From: Radicibacter daui | GTDB lineage: Bacteria; Pseudomonadota; Alphaproteobacteria; Radicibacterales; Radicibacteraceae | DNA length: 64,000 bases | NCBI GenBank assembly: GCA_030657355.1 | Contig: CP131056.1 | Coordinates: forward strand, 3,678,501-3,742,500 | Reading direction: 5' to 3' | Shown: positions 44,588-53,855 of the stretch, one piece after another | How positions within the stretch are numbered: position 1 is the first letter of the stretch | How the letters are laid out: every line of letters starts with the position of its first letter | The notes under the pieces: generated by a model | Databases searched by the model: none | What the model was told of the DNA's origin: nothing | What the model saw: the letters and a program-made list of their open reading frames with translations, nothing else | Program-made: the position numbers and the translations under genes

Positions 44588-45281
44588 GAAGAATAAAGGA
44601 ACCGAGGCTGAGCAACCAAAGCATTCCGGCCATCGGAAACGGCTGCGTGAACGCTACGCAGGCGCCGGTCCTGACGCTTTTGCGGACTACGAGTTGTTGG
44701 AGCTTATTCTTTTCTCTTCATTCCCTCGGCAAGACACCAAGCCGCTTGCAAAAACGCTGATTAAACAGTTTGGGAATTTTGCCGGTGTAGTGTCAGCCGG
44801 CATCCCGGCTCTCATGACTGCCGGGCTTTCTCTAAATGCAGCTGTTACATTGACATCTGTCAGGGATGCTGCACTGCGGCTTGCCCGGCAAGAGGTCCTG
44901 AATCGACCGGTTATCGCTAGCTGGCAAAAGCTGCTCGATTACGTCAACGCCGCGATGATGCACGAAAAGACCGAACATTTCCGGCTGCTCTTTCTGGACA
45001 AGAAAAACGCCCTTATCGCTGACGAGGTACAGCAACAAGGAACTGTCGACAGTGCGCCAGTTTACCCGCGCGAGGTTGTGAAGCGTGCACTGGAACTGAG
45101 CGCCACCGCTCTTATCCTTGTCCACAATCACCCTTCCGGTGATCCCACGCCAAGTCGGGCTGATATCGAGATGACAAGGGCTATTGCAGACGCGGCCCGG
45201 GCAGTGAACATCGTAGTACACGATCATCTGATCGTCGCCCGAGCCTCGACCGCCAGCTTCAAGTCACTAGGATTGCTCTAA
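44547..45281 (+). CDS. radC: RadC-family JAB-domain protein
   Basis: 244 residues from the ATG at 44547, 41 bases inside map; a GTG at 44571 (MAEKAEKNK) would reduce the overlap and has GGGGAG just upstream, though very close. An N-terminal helix-hairpin-helix region (DAFADYELLELILFSSFPRQDTKPLA) is followed by the JAB/MPN metal motif LVHNHPSGDPTPSRADIEMT near residue 195. Despite its name RadC's role in DNA repair is unproven. From about 44590 the base composition drops visibly below that of map and the neighbouring genes. Confidence 0.9.
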   Translation: MAPAKRGAVAEKAEKNKGTEAEQPKHSGHRKRLRERYAGAGPDAFADYELLELILFSSFPRQDTKPLAKTLIKQFGNFAGVVSAGIPALMTAGLSLNAAVTLTSVRDAALRLARQEVLNRPVIASWQKLLDYVNAAMMHEKTEHFRLLFLDKKNALIADEVQQQGTVDSAPVYPREVVKRALELSATALILVHNHPSGDPTPSRADIEMTRAIADAARAVNIVVHDHLIVARASTASFKSLGLL

Positions 45282-45292
45282 CCCTTCGGCGC

Positions 45293-46189
45293 TCATCGCC
45301 GGTCCAGCTCGCGGATCAGATCGATAAACGCTCTCAGCCCCGCCGGCACATGGCGGCGCCCCGGGTAATAGAGGCAAAGACTGGGGGAAGAGATGGCCCA
45401 GTCCTCCAGCATCGTTAGCAACCGGCCGGCGACGATGTGCTCGCGGATGGGCAATTCCCAGAGATAGGCGATACCCGCTCCGGCAAGCGCTGCCCGGATC
45501 ATCAGCGTGTGCTCGTCGAGCGTGATCCGGCCCGGCACATCGAGGGTGAAAGCCTCTGCCCCCCGCACGAACTCCCAGCGATAGAGCCCGCCGCTCGGCC
45601 AGCGGGCACGAATGCAGTCATGCACCATCAGGTCGCCGGGCCTTTCCGGCTTAGACCGGCCGGTGAGATAAGCCGGAGAGGCGACGATGCTGTAGTGAAG
45701 ATCTCCGCCGAACGGCACGGCGATCATGTCCGCCGGCACGGCATCCATCAGGCGGATGCCGGCATCGAATCCTTCGGCCACCACATCCACCAGCCGGTCT
45801 TCGGTGGTAATCTCCACCTTCATCTCCGGATAACGCCGCAGGAACTCGATCACGAACGGGTCCAGCAATTCTCCGGCAGCACCGACACTACTGTTGATGC
45901 GCAGTGTGCCGACCGGACGTTCCCGGTGGCTGTTTACCCCCTCGAACGCGCCCTGAATTTCAGCAAGGGCCGGTGCCACCCGCGCAAGAAACTGCTCCCC
46001 CGCTTCGGTCAGCGACACGCTGCGTGTCGTGCGGTTGAAGAGCCGGACACCCAGCCGCTTTTCGAGCCCCGCAACCGCTGCGCCCAACGAAGTGGGTGAC
46101 ATGCCAAGCTCGATGGCGGCGGCGCGGAAACTGCCCCGGCGCGCAACCGCCGCCACCGCCTCCAGCTCCGTCAGGCCGCTTTTGAACAT
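45293..46189 (-). CDS. LysR-family transcriptional regulator
   Basis: 298 residues from the ATG at 46189. The N-terminal helix-turn-helix (LTELEAVAAVARRGSFRAAA, SLGAAVAGLEKRLGVRLFNRTTRSVSLTEAGEQFL, seen as separate blocks) is canonical. The substrate domain has RINSSVGAAGELLDPFVIEFLRRYPEM. It is divergent from the aldehyde dehydrogenase gene, with 135 bases between, the usual layout for a LysR regulator and its target. The inducer is unknown. Confidence 0.92.
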   Translation of the reverse strand: MFKSGLTELEAVAAVARRGSFRAAAIELGMSPTSLGAAVAGLEKRLGVRLFNRTTRSVSLTEAGEQFLARVAPALAEIQGAFEGVNSHRERPVGTLRINSSVGAAGELLDPFVIEFLRRYPEMKVEITTEDRLVDVVAEGFDAGIRLMDAVPADMIAVPFGGDLHYSIVASPAYLTGRSKPERPGDLMVHDCIRARWPSGGLYRWEFVRGAEAFTLDVPGRITLDEHTLMIRAALAGAGIAYLWELPIREHIVAGRLLTMLEDWAISSPSLCLYYPGRRHVPAGLRAFIDLIRELDRR

Positions 46190-46204
46190 TGTATGGAATT
46201 TCCG

Positions 46205-46234
46205 GATAAGGCATGGCGATTTGCATCGCTTATC
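46205..46234. promoter_or_regulatory. Dyads in the LysR/aldehyde dehydrogenase divergent promoter
   Basis: GATAAG (46205) pairs with CTTATC (46229-46234), and within it GCGAT-TTGC-ATCGC forms a second small dyad (46216-46229). The centres differ by three bases. LysR proteins bind such sites in divergent promoters; which dyad matters cannot be told. Confidence 0.4.
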
Positions 46235-46324
46235 AGCCCAATCATGGCACGCCATATCGGGATTACCAAGCCGGCAACACCTCCTCCCCTCTGATTGCCG
46301 CCCCCCGTTATCTGGAGCGTTCCC

Positions 46325-47746
46325 ATGCGCAGCATCGACAAAATCTATCTCGACGGCGCCTTCCGCACCCCGCACGGCACCGAAACCTTCACCCTGATGA
46401 ACCCGTCAACCGCAACGCCAATCGGCAGCGTCACCCTGGCGGATGAAGAAGACGCAAAAGCCGCCATCGCCGCGGCAAAGCGGGCCTTTACCACTCACTC
46501 CCGCACCGGCAAGGCTGAACGCATCGAGATGCTGGAAGCGCTCGGCGCTGCCGTCAGCCGCCGGGTTGGCGACATCAAGGAAGCGATGATGGAGGAATAT
46601 GGCGCCCCGCAACTTTTTGCCGGCTGGAGCGCCCAGCATGCCGCCGACTGCTTTGCCAATACGGTCAGGACGCTGAAGGATTATGAATTCACCCGCCGCA
46701 TCAACACCACCGATGTGCTGATGACGCCACTCGGTGTCGTGGCCCTGATTACCCCGTGGAATGCCAATGCCGGCTTCATCTGCTCCAAGCTGGCCACCGC
46801 TCTGGCCGCCGGCTGTACCGCCGTGCTGAAACCCAGCGAGATGAGCGCGATCCAGACCCAGGTGGTGACGGACGCTTTGCACGAAGCCGGCCTGCCGGCG
46901 GGGCTCTTCAATATCGTGACAGGGCGCGGCGATGTTGTGGGCTCGGTGCTCACCAGCCATCCGGACATCGCCAAGGTGTCCTTCACCGGCTCCACCGCCG
47001 TCGGCAAGGGTATCGTGCGGGCAAGCGCCGATACGCTGAAACGCGTGACGCTGGAACTCGGCGGCAAGTCCCCCACCCTCATTCTCGACGATGCGGACCT
47101 TGCTGCCGCCATCCCGATGGCGCTTCAGGCCGGCTTCATGAATAGCGGCCAGGCCTGCATCGCCGGCACCCGCATCCTTGTGCCCGAAAGCCGGCTGGAG
47201 GAAGCAAAGGCCATCGCCCGCAAGGCCGCCAATGCCATGACGGTTGGCAGCCCGGCCGACCCGGAAAGCCGCGTCGGCCCGATGGTCAGCCAGAAGCAGT
47301 GGGACCGGGTGCAGGGCTATATCCGTCTTGGCCTTGAAGAAGGCGCCGAACTGGTGGCCGGCGGCGAAGGCAAACCCGAAGGGCTGGACGGCTATTTCGT
47401 AAAGCCCACGGTTTTTGCCAATGTCACCAACGACCAGCGCATTGCCCGCGAGGAGATCTTCGGCCCCGTCGTCTGCCTGATCGGCTACCGCGATGAGGAA
47501 GACGCGATCGCCATCGCCAATGACAGCCTCTATGGCCTGCAATCCTACATCCTGTCGGGTGACCTTGTGCGGGCCCGCCGCATCGCCGCCCGGCTGGAGA
47601 CGGGGCGCGTGATCATCAACGGCGCCCCGCATGAGCCGCTGGCTCCCTTCGGCGGCTTCAAGCAATCCGGCATCGGCCGCGAGTTCGGCACCTTCGGACT
47701 TGAAGCCTATCTGGAGCCGAAATCGGTGCTGGCGCCGGCCGCCTGA
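46325..47746 (+). CDS. NAD(P)-dependent aldehyde dehydrogenase
   Basis: 473 residues from the ATG at 46325 (MRSIDKIYLDGAF). Oxyanion Asn in ALITPWNAN near residue 145, cofactor loop VSFTGSTAVGKGIVRAS, catalytic Glu in VTLELGGKSPTLIL near residue 245, catalytic Cys in NSGQACIAGTRILVPES near 280, and EEIFGPVVCLIGY are all present, so it should be active. The aldehyde substrate is unknown. Probably controlled by the divergent LysR protein. The 3' end overlaps the convergent GNAT gene by 40 bases. Confidence 0.93.
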   Translation: MRSIDKIYLDGAFRTPHGTETFTLMNPSTATPIGSVTLADEEDAKAAIAAAKRAFTTHSRTGKAERIEMLEALGAAVSRRVGDIKEAMMEEYGAPQLFAGWSAQHAADCFANTVRTLKDYEFTRRINTTDVLMTPLGVVALITPWNANAGFICSKLATALAAGCTAVLKPSEMSAIQTQVVTDALHEAGLPAGLFNIVTGRGDVVGSVLTSHPDIAKVSFTGSTAVGKGIVRASADTLKRVTLELGGKSPTLILDDADLAAAIPMALQAGFMNSGQACIAGTRILVPESRLEEAKAIARKAANAMTVGSPADPESRVGPMVSQKQWDRVQGYIRLGLEEGAELVAGGEGKPEGLDGYFVKPTVFANVTNDQRIAREEIFGPVVCLIGYRDEEDAIAIANDSLYGLQSYILSGDLVRARRIAARLETGRVIINGAPHEPLAPFGGFKQSGIGREFGTFGLEAYLEPKSVLAPAA

Positions 47747-48315
47747 GCAGCATCCATTCCCTGCTTGCCGCACGCGGCGAGCAGGGCCTTGAGGTCCGGC
47801 CAGCTGACCCGGCATTCCGGCACCATCGCACCGCCGAAGGAAAACTCGCCGATGGGCTGCGTCATCCCGCCGAGGCGGTCATAAAAGGCGCGCGCAGCAA
47901 GGTTGCCCTCCAGCACCGTCAGGGACAGGGTGTGGCATCCGGCTGCCATCGCATGGAGCGCTGCTGCTGCCATCAACCTGCGGCCGATGCCCCGCCCCTT
48001 GAGCATCGGCGCGGCATGCAGATTGTCGACATAGGCATGCCCTTCGGGCTGGCCTGCCACCATGACATAGACGAATCCGGCCAGCATGCTCGCCTGCGGG
48101 TCCTCCGCCAGCATCACCAGATCTTCCGCCGGCAGCGTTGCCATGCGCACCAGCCAATGGGCAAGGCGGCCTTCCTCCAGCCCCTCATCCAGAAATCCAT
48201 CACTCACCAGGCCGCGATAGGCGAGCTTCCAGCTCGCCGCATGGAGGGCTGCGATGGCCGAAGTATCGGCGGTCCCGGCAGGCCGGAGCGCGATTGATGA
48301 AAGAACGGTGCTCAT
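47707..48315 (-). CDS. GNAT-family N-acetyltransferase
   Basis: 202 residues from the ATG at 48315 (MSTVLSSIALRPAGTADT). The acetyl-CoA-binding motif A is YVDNLHAAPMLKGRGIGRRLMAAA (V-x4-KGRGIGRRL) near residue 110, with LSLTVLEGNLAARAFYDRLGG after it, the standard GNAT order. The substrate is unknown. The 3' end overlaps the aldehyde dehydrogenase gene on the other strand by 40 bases. Confidence 0.87.
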   Translation of the reverse strand: MSTVLSSIALRPAGTADTSAIAALHAASWKLAYRGLVSDGFLDEGLEEGRLAHWLVRMATLPAEDLVMLAEDPQASMLAGFVYVMVAGQPEGHAYVDNLHAAPMLKGRGIGRRLMAAAALHAMAAGCHTLSLTVLEGNLAARAFYDRLGGMTQPIGEFSFGGAMVPECRVSWPDLKALLAACGKQGMDAAQAAGASTDFGSR

Positions 48316-48454
48316 AAACAGGTCCGATGGCGACGGGAACGAGAGGCAGCAGCTAACCGGCCTGACGAAGCAAACGCAAGACACCCAAAGATTGCGACCT
48401 ATGCGTCATTTATTTTGAGATTAATTCTCCATTTACGACGCCCCGTTATAATTA

Positions 48455-48471
48455 ACGGAATCAAATTCCGT
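48455..48471. promoter_or_regulatory. Inverted repeat and TATAAT upstream of the beta-helix gene
   Basis: ACGGAAT-CAA-ATTCCGT is a perfect 7-base dyad 24 bases before the ATG at 48495. Just upstream, TATAAT (48447-48452) lies between CCGTTA and TAACGG, a further short dyad. The A/T-rich 80 bases here contrast with the rest of the window and look like an operator-bearing promoter; no clear -35 box was found. Confidence 0.45.
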
Positions 48472-48494
48472 AGCCCGGAGGGAGGGGTAAACTG

Positions 48495-51400
48495 ATGAAC
48501 CTGCCGCTACAGCAGTCTCCCGATATTGCCACCTTCTGGGTCTCACCGTCCGGTGACGATAACGGCCCCGGCACACGCGACGCTCCTTTCCGGACATTGG
48601 CTCACACCCATTCGCAACTTTGCCGCCGCGCCGAAGCCGCTCCGCCTGAAAGTGCGATCACGGTCATCCTCGAGGACGGGACTTATCCGGTTTCCGCTCC
48701 TCTGGTCTTTGACCCCGGGCTGTTTGGGCCGACCGGCCCGAAAGTGCGTTTTACTGCCGCGGATGAGGCCGCCCCAACAATCTCGGGCGGGCGACGGATC
48801 ACCGGCTGGACGCTCCATGATGCTGCCCGCAACATCTACACCGCCCCGGCCCAGGGCCTGCGTACGCGCCAGCTCTACATCAACGGCCAGCGCGCCACGA
48901 GAGCCGCCACATCGATACCGGAGGGTGGCATTCCCGCCGGCTTCCGCCCCACCCCCATCCTCCCGGACCCGCCACCGACACGTGATGATCCCTATGTGAT
49001 CGGGGGCGGCATCGATTTTCTTCCCACCGACATCAACCCTGCCGGCTGGCGCGACCCGGCCAGCTGGTGCCGCCCTGCACAGGTGGAAGCGGTCATCGAG
49101 ACACAATGGAAGATGATGCGCCTTCCCGTTCGCTCGATCACCGCGGCGAACGGCACCACGCCCGGAACTATTGAGCTGGCCCAACCTGCCTGGACCAACG
49201 CCAATCTGGCGTTCACAAGTTCCAGCCCCCAGAACGGCGCCCCGCCCGTCGAAGCGCCCGGCATCTGGAGTTTCTGGCAGGTCACCCGCTTTGAAAATGA
49301 CTACAGCTTCCTCGATCAGCCGGGCGAATGGGTACTGGATACCGAAGCAGATGCCCTGTTCTACATCCCGCGACCGGGCGAGGACCTGTCGATTGCCGAG
49401 GTCATCGCCCCGGCGATCGAGCTCCTGATAAAGGCCATCGGGCATGAAGACCGGCCTGTCTGCGGACTTTCCTTCGAGGGCATCGGCTTTTCCCATGCGA
49501 CCTGGAACGCCCCGAGTGACGATGACGGGTACGTTGTAGACCAGAGCGGATTTCACCTGCGGGGAAACCGGCATCGCCCGAACCTCACCGGGCATTCGCG
49601 ATATGTCGACCGCACACCCGGCAATCTGCGGTTTGCCTATGCACAAGGCATAAACTTCAACCGTTGCCGTTTCGAGCATCTGGGTGCCGTCGCGCTCGAT
49701 TTCGACACCGGCAGCCAGGGGTGCCGGATTACCCGGTGCAGCTTTGACGATATCGCCTCCGCCGCAATTCAGGTCGGCGGCATCGCAGCCTGCGATGTCA
49801 GCCCGACGCCGGCGGGGCATACCCGCGACACCGTGATCACCGACAACAGGATCCGGCGCACCGGCCGTGACTATGTCGACACTGCCGCGATCTATCTCGG
49901 CTTCACCACCCGCAGCACGGTAACCAATAACACCATCAGCGAGGTCCCCTGGTCCGGCATCGCGCTCGGTTGGGGGTGGGGCCTGCTCGATCCGGGCAGT
50001 TACCCCGGCATTCCCAACGCCAAATCCGGGATGTGGGGCGTTCATACCGGTCCAACGGTCAATTGCGGCAACCAGGTTTCACGCAATCACATCTCCCGTT
50101 TCCTCGAAACATTGTGGGATGGCGGCGCGATCTATTGCTGCGGCTGGCAGGGAAACTCCTTCGACGATGCGCTGCGGATCGAAGGCAATGTTGCCTGCGA
50201 CAAACGTCCGGGGGCCGGCGGCAATGTCCTCTATACCGATGGCGGCAGCCGCTATGTCATCGTCCGCGGCAACGCCCTGTTCGATAACCCCATTGGCCAC
50301 GTCTATCTCGGGCCGCCGCCGCATCCGGGCGATCCGCTCAGCTATAACAGCCTGCCGAGCACGCTCAACGGCGTGCCTTATGGCGGCGATATCGGCGGCT
50401 GCCGCACCTATGGTGATATCCGCTACGAAGATAATTACTGGGCAACCGGACTTCAGCCGGCTGAGGAAGTCGCGATTGATGTAGTCGAGGAGATCATCAG
50501 CACACTCTTCACCGGAACCAGCTTCGATACCTATTCTCCGGAGGGCTTTTTCGACATTTGCCCCTATTCGGCGAATGGCACCTCCTTCCCCACTGGTCTC
50601 GTCTTCACCGGAAATCACGCGCTCCCGCTCGGTCGGCTTCAGGTTCCACAATCCATCCTGCAGAACGCGGGGGTGCGCAGCGACAATGACGCGGCCGCCA
50701 ACTATGTGGCAACCGGTACCGGACCGCAGGGAGGCGGAGCCTCCTTTCCGCCGCGTTATCCGGGGCCGAGTTGGTCGGTACCACGCGTATCGCTGCCAGG
50801 GCTCTTTGGCATGCAGCCGCAATATGCCCAGGAGTGGTGGTATTATGTCGGGGTCATAGAAACCAGCCTCGGCGAGCTGTTCAGCCTTCACATCCAGATC
50901 GGGCGGTTCGATGTCGGCCTGCAACTAGGGCTGGGGCTCACCGGCATCGGTTGGCGGGACGAGAGGCACGGCTCCTGCTATCTCAGTGGCGAAGGGGTTG
51001 GTTTCGGCGTCTCCAGTTCTCCCTGGCTGCCCGCGGCCGGGGTAATCCCGCCGGTAAGCGATACCGCCTACAGCGCCTCCCTGCGCCCCTTGCTTGAAGT
51101 TGTCGGACGGTCCCCGGATCTGGCCCGTGACCTCCACCTCAACCTGCCCTGGATCGGCTCCTCGCAGGGCTGGCAGTTCGAGTATGATGTGAGCGCCTCG
51201 GATGGCGCGCCGGTTGGCCTGCCCGGCTCGCGTTACACGCTTTCTGCCCAGGGGCAGGGGCTGATTGCGACCGCCGACACGGCCACTACCCGCCGGGCTG
51301 GATATGCAGTGACGCTCGACGTCACCGATTTTCGCGGAACGGTGATGGAGGGACTGTCGGCTTATGTCGGCCCGGAAATGTTCGCGGATGGCGGCATCGG

Positions 51401-52148
51401 GCTTTCCTCCTATGAATGCGCGCAGCCGGTACTGCGCATTGCTACAGGAACGCTTGCCATCGATGGCGAGGAGCATCTGATCGCTGGCGGCACGCTCTGG
51501 CTCGATCGCCAGATGCTCGCCAAGAGTGTCGCAAACAGCACTGCTTCCGATCAGGGCACGGACGGAACCCGGCGCCAGCCGGGCAAAGGCTGGGTTGCCG
51601 CACTGCGCGGCAACACGCCAAGCTCTCGCCCGCTCTATCTCGGCGACTGGATCGCCGTCACGCTTGATGACGGGCATTCGCTTGCCCTGGCCGAGTTCTG
51701 GCAGCCCTCCACGCCGCAATGGATCACCGGCACGGGTGTCGGCAAGCCGCCGAAACATGGTTTCGGCAATCTCTATTACCCGCTCGACCGGAGGGTGCCG
51801 CAAGGCAATGGCGGCCTTGCCCTTACGGCAAGGACCGCACAATCCGGAGAGGATTGGGACTTCGACCTCAACATACTCACCCCCGCAGACCCGGCTCACT
51901 CGCCGCACTGGAGATCGCCGGCATCGGGCAAGACCTATGCAACGGCCTGGCGAATTGATTTCGCCCCCCGCGCCCAACGTCATGGTCTGCCCCCGGCGCT
52001 TTACCTGCGCACGATCAGCGAGAACTGCGAAATCATCCCGGCCACGCCCGACGGAGGATTTTTCGAGGGAGCGGCACTCGTCTATGCCGACAGCGCTTTC
52101 GAGCACCGTCTCGGCCATGCCTTTGTCGAGCAGATGGGTTTTAACTGA
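48495..52148 (+). CDS. Large two-domain protein: right-handed beta-helix plus AttH/CrtC-like lipocalin domain
   Basis: 1217 residues with a strong GGAGGGAGGGG site. The start FWVSPSGDDNGPGTRDAPFRT and repeated short strands (ITRCSFDDIASAAIQVGG, VTNNTISEVPWSGIALGWGW, VSRNHISRFLETLWDGGA, IRYEDNYW) through residue ~720 form a right-handed parallel beta-helix of the polysaccharide lyase/hydrolase kind. From residue ~779 (QEWWYYVGVIETSLGELFSL) to the end the pattern fits the AttH/CrtC (carotenoid 1,2-hydratase-like) lipocalin fold, with GDWIAVTLDDGHSLALAEFW later on. There is no signal peptide. Neither a substrate nor a catalytic set can be named. An unusual fusion; a divergent GNAT gene lies upstream. 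Confidence 0.8.
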   Translation: MNLPLQQSPDIATFWVSPSGDDNGPGTRDAPFRTLAHTHSQLCRRAEAAPPESAITVILEDGTYPVSAPLVFDPGLFGPTGPKVRFTAADEAAPTISGGRRITGWTLHDAARNIYTAPAQGLRTRQLYINGQRATRAATSIPEGGIPAGFRPTPILPDPPPTRDDPYVIGGGIDFLPTDINPAGWRDPASWCRPAQVEAVIETQWKMMRLPVRSITAANGTTPGTIELAQPAWTNANLAFTSSSPQNGAPPVEAPGIWSFWQVTRFENDYSFLDQPGEWVLDTEADALFYIPRPGEDLSIAEVIAPAIELLIKAIGHEDRPVCGLSFEGIGFSHATWNAPSDDDGYVVDQSGFHLRGNRHRPNLTGHSRYVDRTPGNLRFAYAQGINFNRCRFEHLGAVALDFDTGSQGCRITRCSFDDIASAAIQVGGIAACDVSPTPAGHTRDTVITDNRIRRTGRDYVDTAAIYLGFTTRSTVTNNTISEVPWSGIALGWGWGLLDPGSYPGIPNAKSGMWGVHTGPTVNCGNQVSRNHISRFLETLWDGGAIYCCGWQGNSFDDALRIEGNVACDKRPGAGGNVLYTDGGSRYVIVRGNALFDNPIGHVYLGPPPHPGDPLSYNSLPSTLNGVPYGGDIGGCRTYGDIRYEDNYWATGLQPAEEVAIDVVEEIISTLFTGTSFDTYSPEGFFDICPYSANGTSFPTGLVFTGNHALPLGRLQVPQSILQNAGVRSDNDAAANYVATGTGPQGGGASFPPRYPGPSWSVPRVSLPGLFGMQPQYAQEWWYYVGVIETSLGELFSLHIQIGRFDVGLQLGLGLTGIGWRDERHGSCYLSGEGVGFGVSSSPWLPAAGVIPPVSDTAYSASLRPLLEVVGRSPDLARDLHLNLPWIGSSQGWQFEYDVSASDGAPVGLPGSRYTLSAQGQGLIATADTATTRRAGYAVTLDVTDFRGTVMEGLSAYVGPEMFADGGIGLSSYECAQPVLRIATGTLAIDGEEHLIAGGTLWLDRQMLAKSVANSTASDQGTDGTRRQPGKGWVAALRGNTPSSRPLYLGDWIAVTLDDGHSLALAEFWQPSTPQWITGTGVGKPPKHGFGNLYYPLDRRVPQGNGGLALTARTAQSGEDWDFDLNILTPADPAHSPHWRSPASGKTYATAWRIDFAPRAQRHGLPPALYLRTISENCEIIPATPDGGFFEGAALVYADSAFEHRLGHAFVEQMGFN

Positions 52149-52324
52149 GCTGTAGAAGCCAATGGTTCGGTGCGAGCAGCAGGCAGGAACAACACAGCCA
52201 GTCCGGCCCGGTGGCAAGAATGCCATAACAGCGGCGCCACGAGGGTTTCCTCCCCCGTCTGCCGCTGCTAAAAGACCCGCGAATTCTCCAGCCCTGCTCC
52301 TCCCCGCCAGCGCCGAGGCCGCCG

Positions 52325-53614
52325 ATGATCCCGCGTTATTCCCGTCCGCAGATGACCACCATCTGGGAACCCGAGAACAAGTTCCGTATCTGGTTCGAGA
52401 TCGAGGCGCATGCCTGCGACGCGCAGGCCGAGCTCGGCGTCATCCCGAAGGAGGCCGCCAGGGCGGTCTGGGAACGCGGCCAGTGGGAAATCGAGCGCAT
52501 CGACGAGATCGAGCGGGAGGTGAAGCACGACGTCATCGCCTTCCTCACCAACCTTTCCGAATATGTCGGCCCGGAAGCGCGCTTCGTCCATCAGGGCATG
52601 ACCTCGTCCGACGTGCTGGATACCTGCCTTGCCGTACAGCTGAAGCAGGCCTCCGACCTGCTGCTGCAGGACATGGACGAGCTGCTGGCCGCCCTGAAGC
52701 GCCGCGCGCTCGAGCACAAGATGACGGTCACCATGGGCCGCAGCCACGGCATCCATGCCGAGCCGACCACCTTCGGCCTCAAGCTGCTCGGCCACTATGC
52801 CGCCTTCGAGCGCTGCAAGACGCGCCTCATCGCCGCACGGGAAGAGATCGCCACCTGCATGATCTCCGGCGCCGTCGGCACCTATGCCCATATCGACCCG
52901 TTCGTGGAAAAGTGGGTGGCGGACAAGCTGGGCCTGAAGCCGGAGCCGGTTTCCACCCAGGTCATCCCGCGTGACCGCCACGCTGCCTTCTTCGCCACGC
53001 TCGGCGTCATCGCCTCGTCGATCGAGAATCTGGCCACCGAAATTCGCCATCTGCAGCGCACCGAAGTGCGCGAGGCGGAGGAGTATTTCTCCCCCGGCCA
53101 GAAGGGCAGCTCGGCCATGCCGCACAAGCGCAACCCGGTGCTGACCGAGAACCTCACCGGCCTTGCCCGCGTCGTGCGTGCCGCCGTGACCCCGGCACTG
53201 GAGAACGTCGCCCTCTGGCATGAGCGCGACATCTCCCACAGCTCGGTCGAGCGCATGTTCGGCCCCGATGCCACCGTTACCCTCGACTTCGCCCTCGCCC
53301 GCCTGACCGGCGTCATCGACAAGCTGGTGGTCTATCCGGATGCGATGATGAAGAACCTGGAGAGCATGGGCGGCCTCATATTCTCCCAGCGTGTGCTGCT
53401 GGCTCTCACCCAGGCCGGTGTCAGCCGCGAGGACAGCTACCGCCTCGTGCAGCGCAACGCCATGAAGGTTTGGGGCGGCGAGAGCTCGCTGCTCGACCTC
53501 CTGAAGGCTGACGCCGACGTTGTGCTGTCTGATGAAAAGCTGGATGAGCTGTTTGATCTCTCCTTCCACACCAAGCGCGTGGACGAGATCTTCAAGCGCG
53601 TACTGGGCGAATAA
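52325..53614 (+). CDS. purB: Adenylosuccinate lyase
   Basis: 429 residues. Purine synthesis: it cleaves SAICAR and adenylosuccinate to fumarate plus product. Fumarase/aspartase-superfamily signatures are present: VHQGMTSSDVLDTC near residue 88, GRSHGIHAEPTTFG near residue 138, and the signature loop GSSAMPHKRNPVLTEN with its catalytic Ser near residue 263. It begins IPRYSRPQMTTIWEPENKF as in the alphaproteobacterial family. It is a single gene with its own terminator. Confidence 0.97.
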   Translation: MIPRYSRPQMTTIWEPENKFRIWFEIEAHACDAQAELGVIPKEAARAVWERGQWEIERIDEIEREVKHDVIAFLTNLSEYVGPEARFVHQGMTSSDVLDTCLAVQLKQASDLLLQDMDELLAALKRRALEHKMTVTMGRSHGIHAEPTTFGLKLLGHYAAFERCKTRLIAAREEIATCMISGAVGTYAHIDPFVEKWVADKLGLKPEPVSTQVIPRDRHAAFFATLGVIASSIENLATEIRHLQRTEVREAEEYFSPGQKGSSAMPHKRNPVLTENLTGLARVVRAAVTPALENVALWHERDISHSSVERMFGPDATVTLDFALARLTGVIDKLVVYPDAMMKNLESMGGLIFSQRVLLALTQAGVSREDSYRLVQRNAMKVWGGESSLLDLLKADADVVLSDEKLDELFDLSFHTKRVDEIFKRVLGE

Positions 53615-53649
53615 CCCGCCCGACGCACCGTCAGGGCTTACGCCATATC

Positions 53650-53683
53650 AAGCTCCATCTGCCCCGGCAGGTGGAGCTTTTTT
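53650..53683 (+). terminator. Rho-independent terminator of purB
   Basis: AAGCTCCA plus CTGCC pair with GGCAG plus TGGAGCTT (53650-53679), followed by TTTTTT, 36 bases past the purB stop. Confidence 0.93.
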
Positions 53684-53855
53684 CATGTTTCGGCCCTGGA
53701 TGGGACAGGACGCTGCTCAAATGCAGCTGTGAGAACTATGTCACAGCATCGGGCAAGCATCAGGAGGCAGAGCGGACAGGATGATCCAGATCAATTCCCG
53801 TTCTGCGTGTTGTCCCTATTGGTAACGCCTTGCACCATCGTCTGTTCACTCCAAG

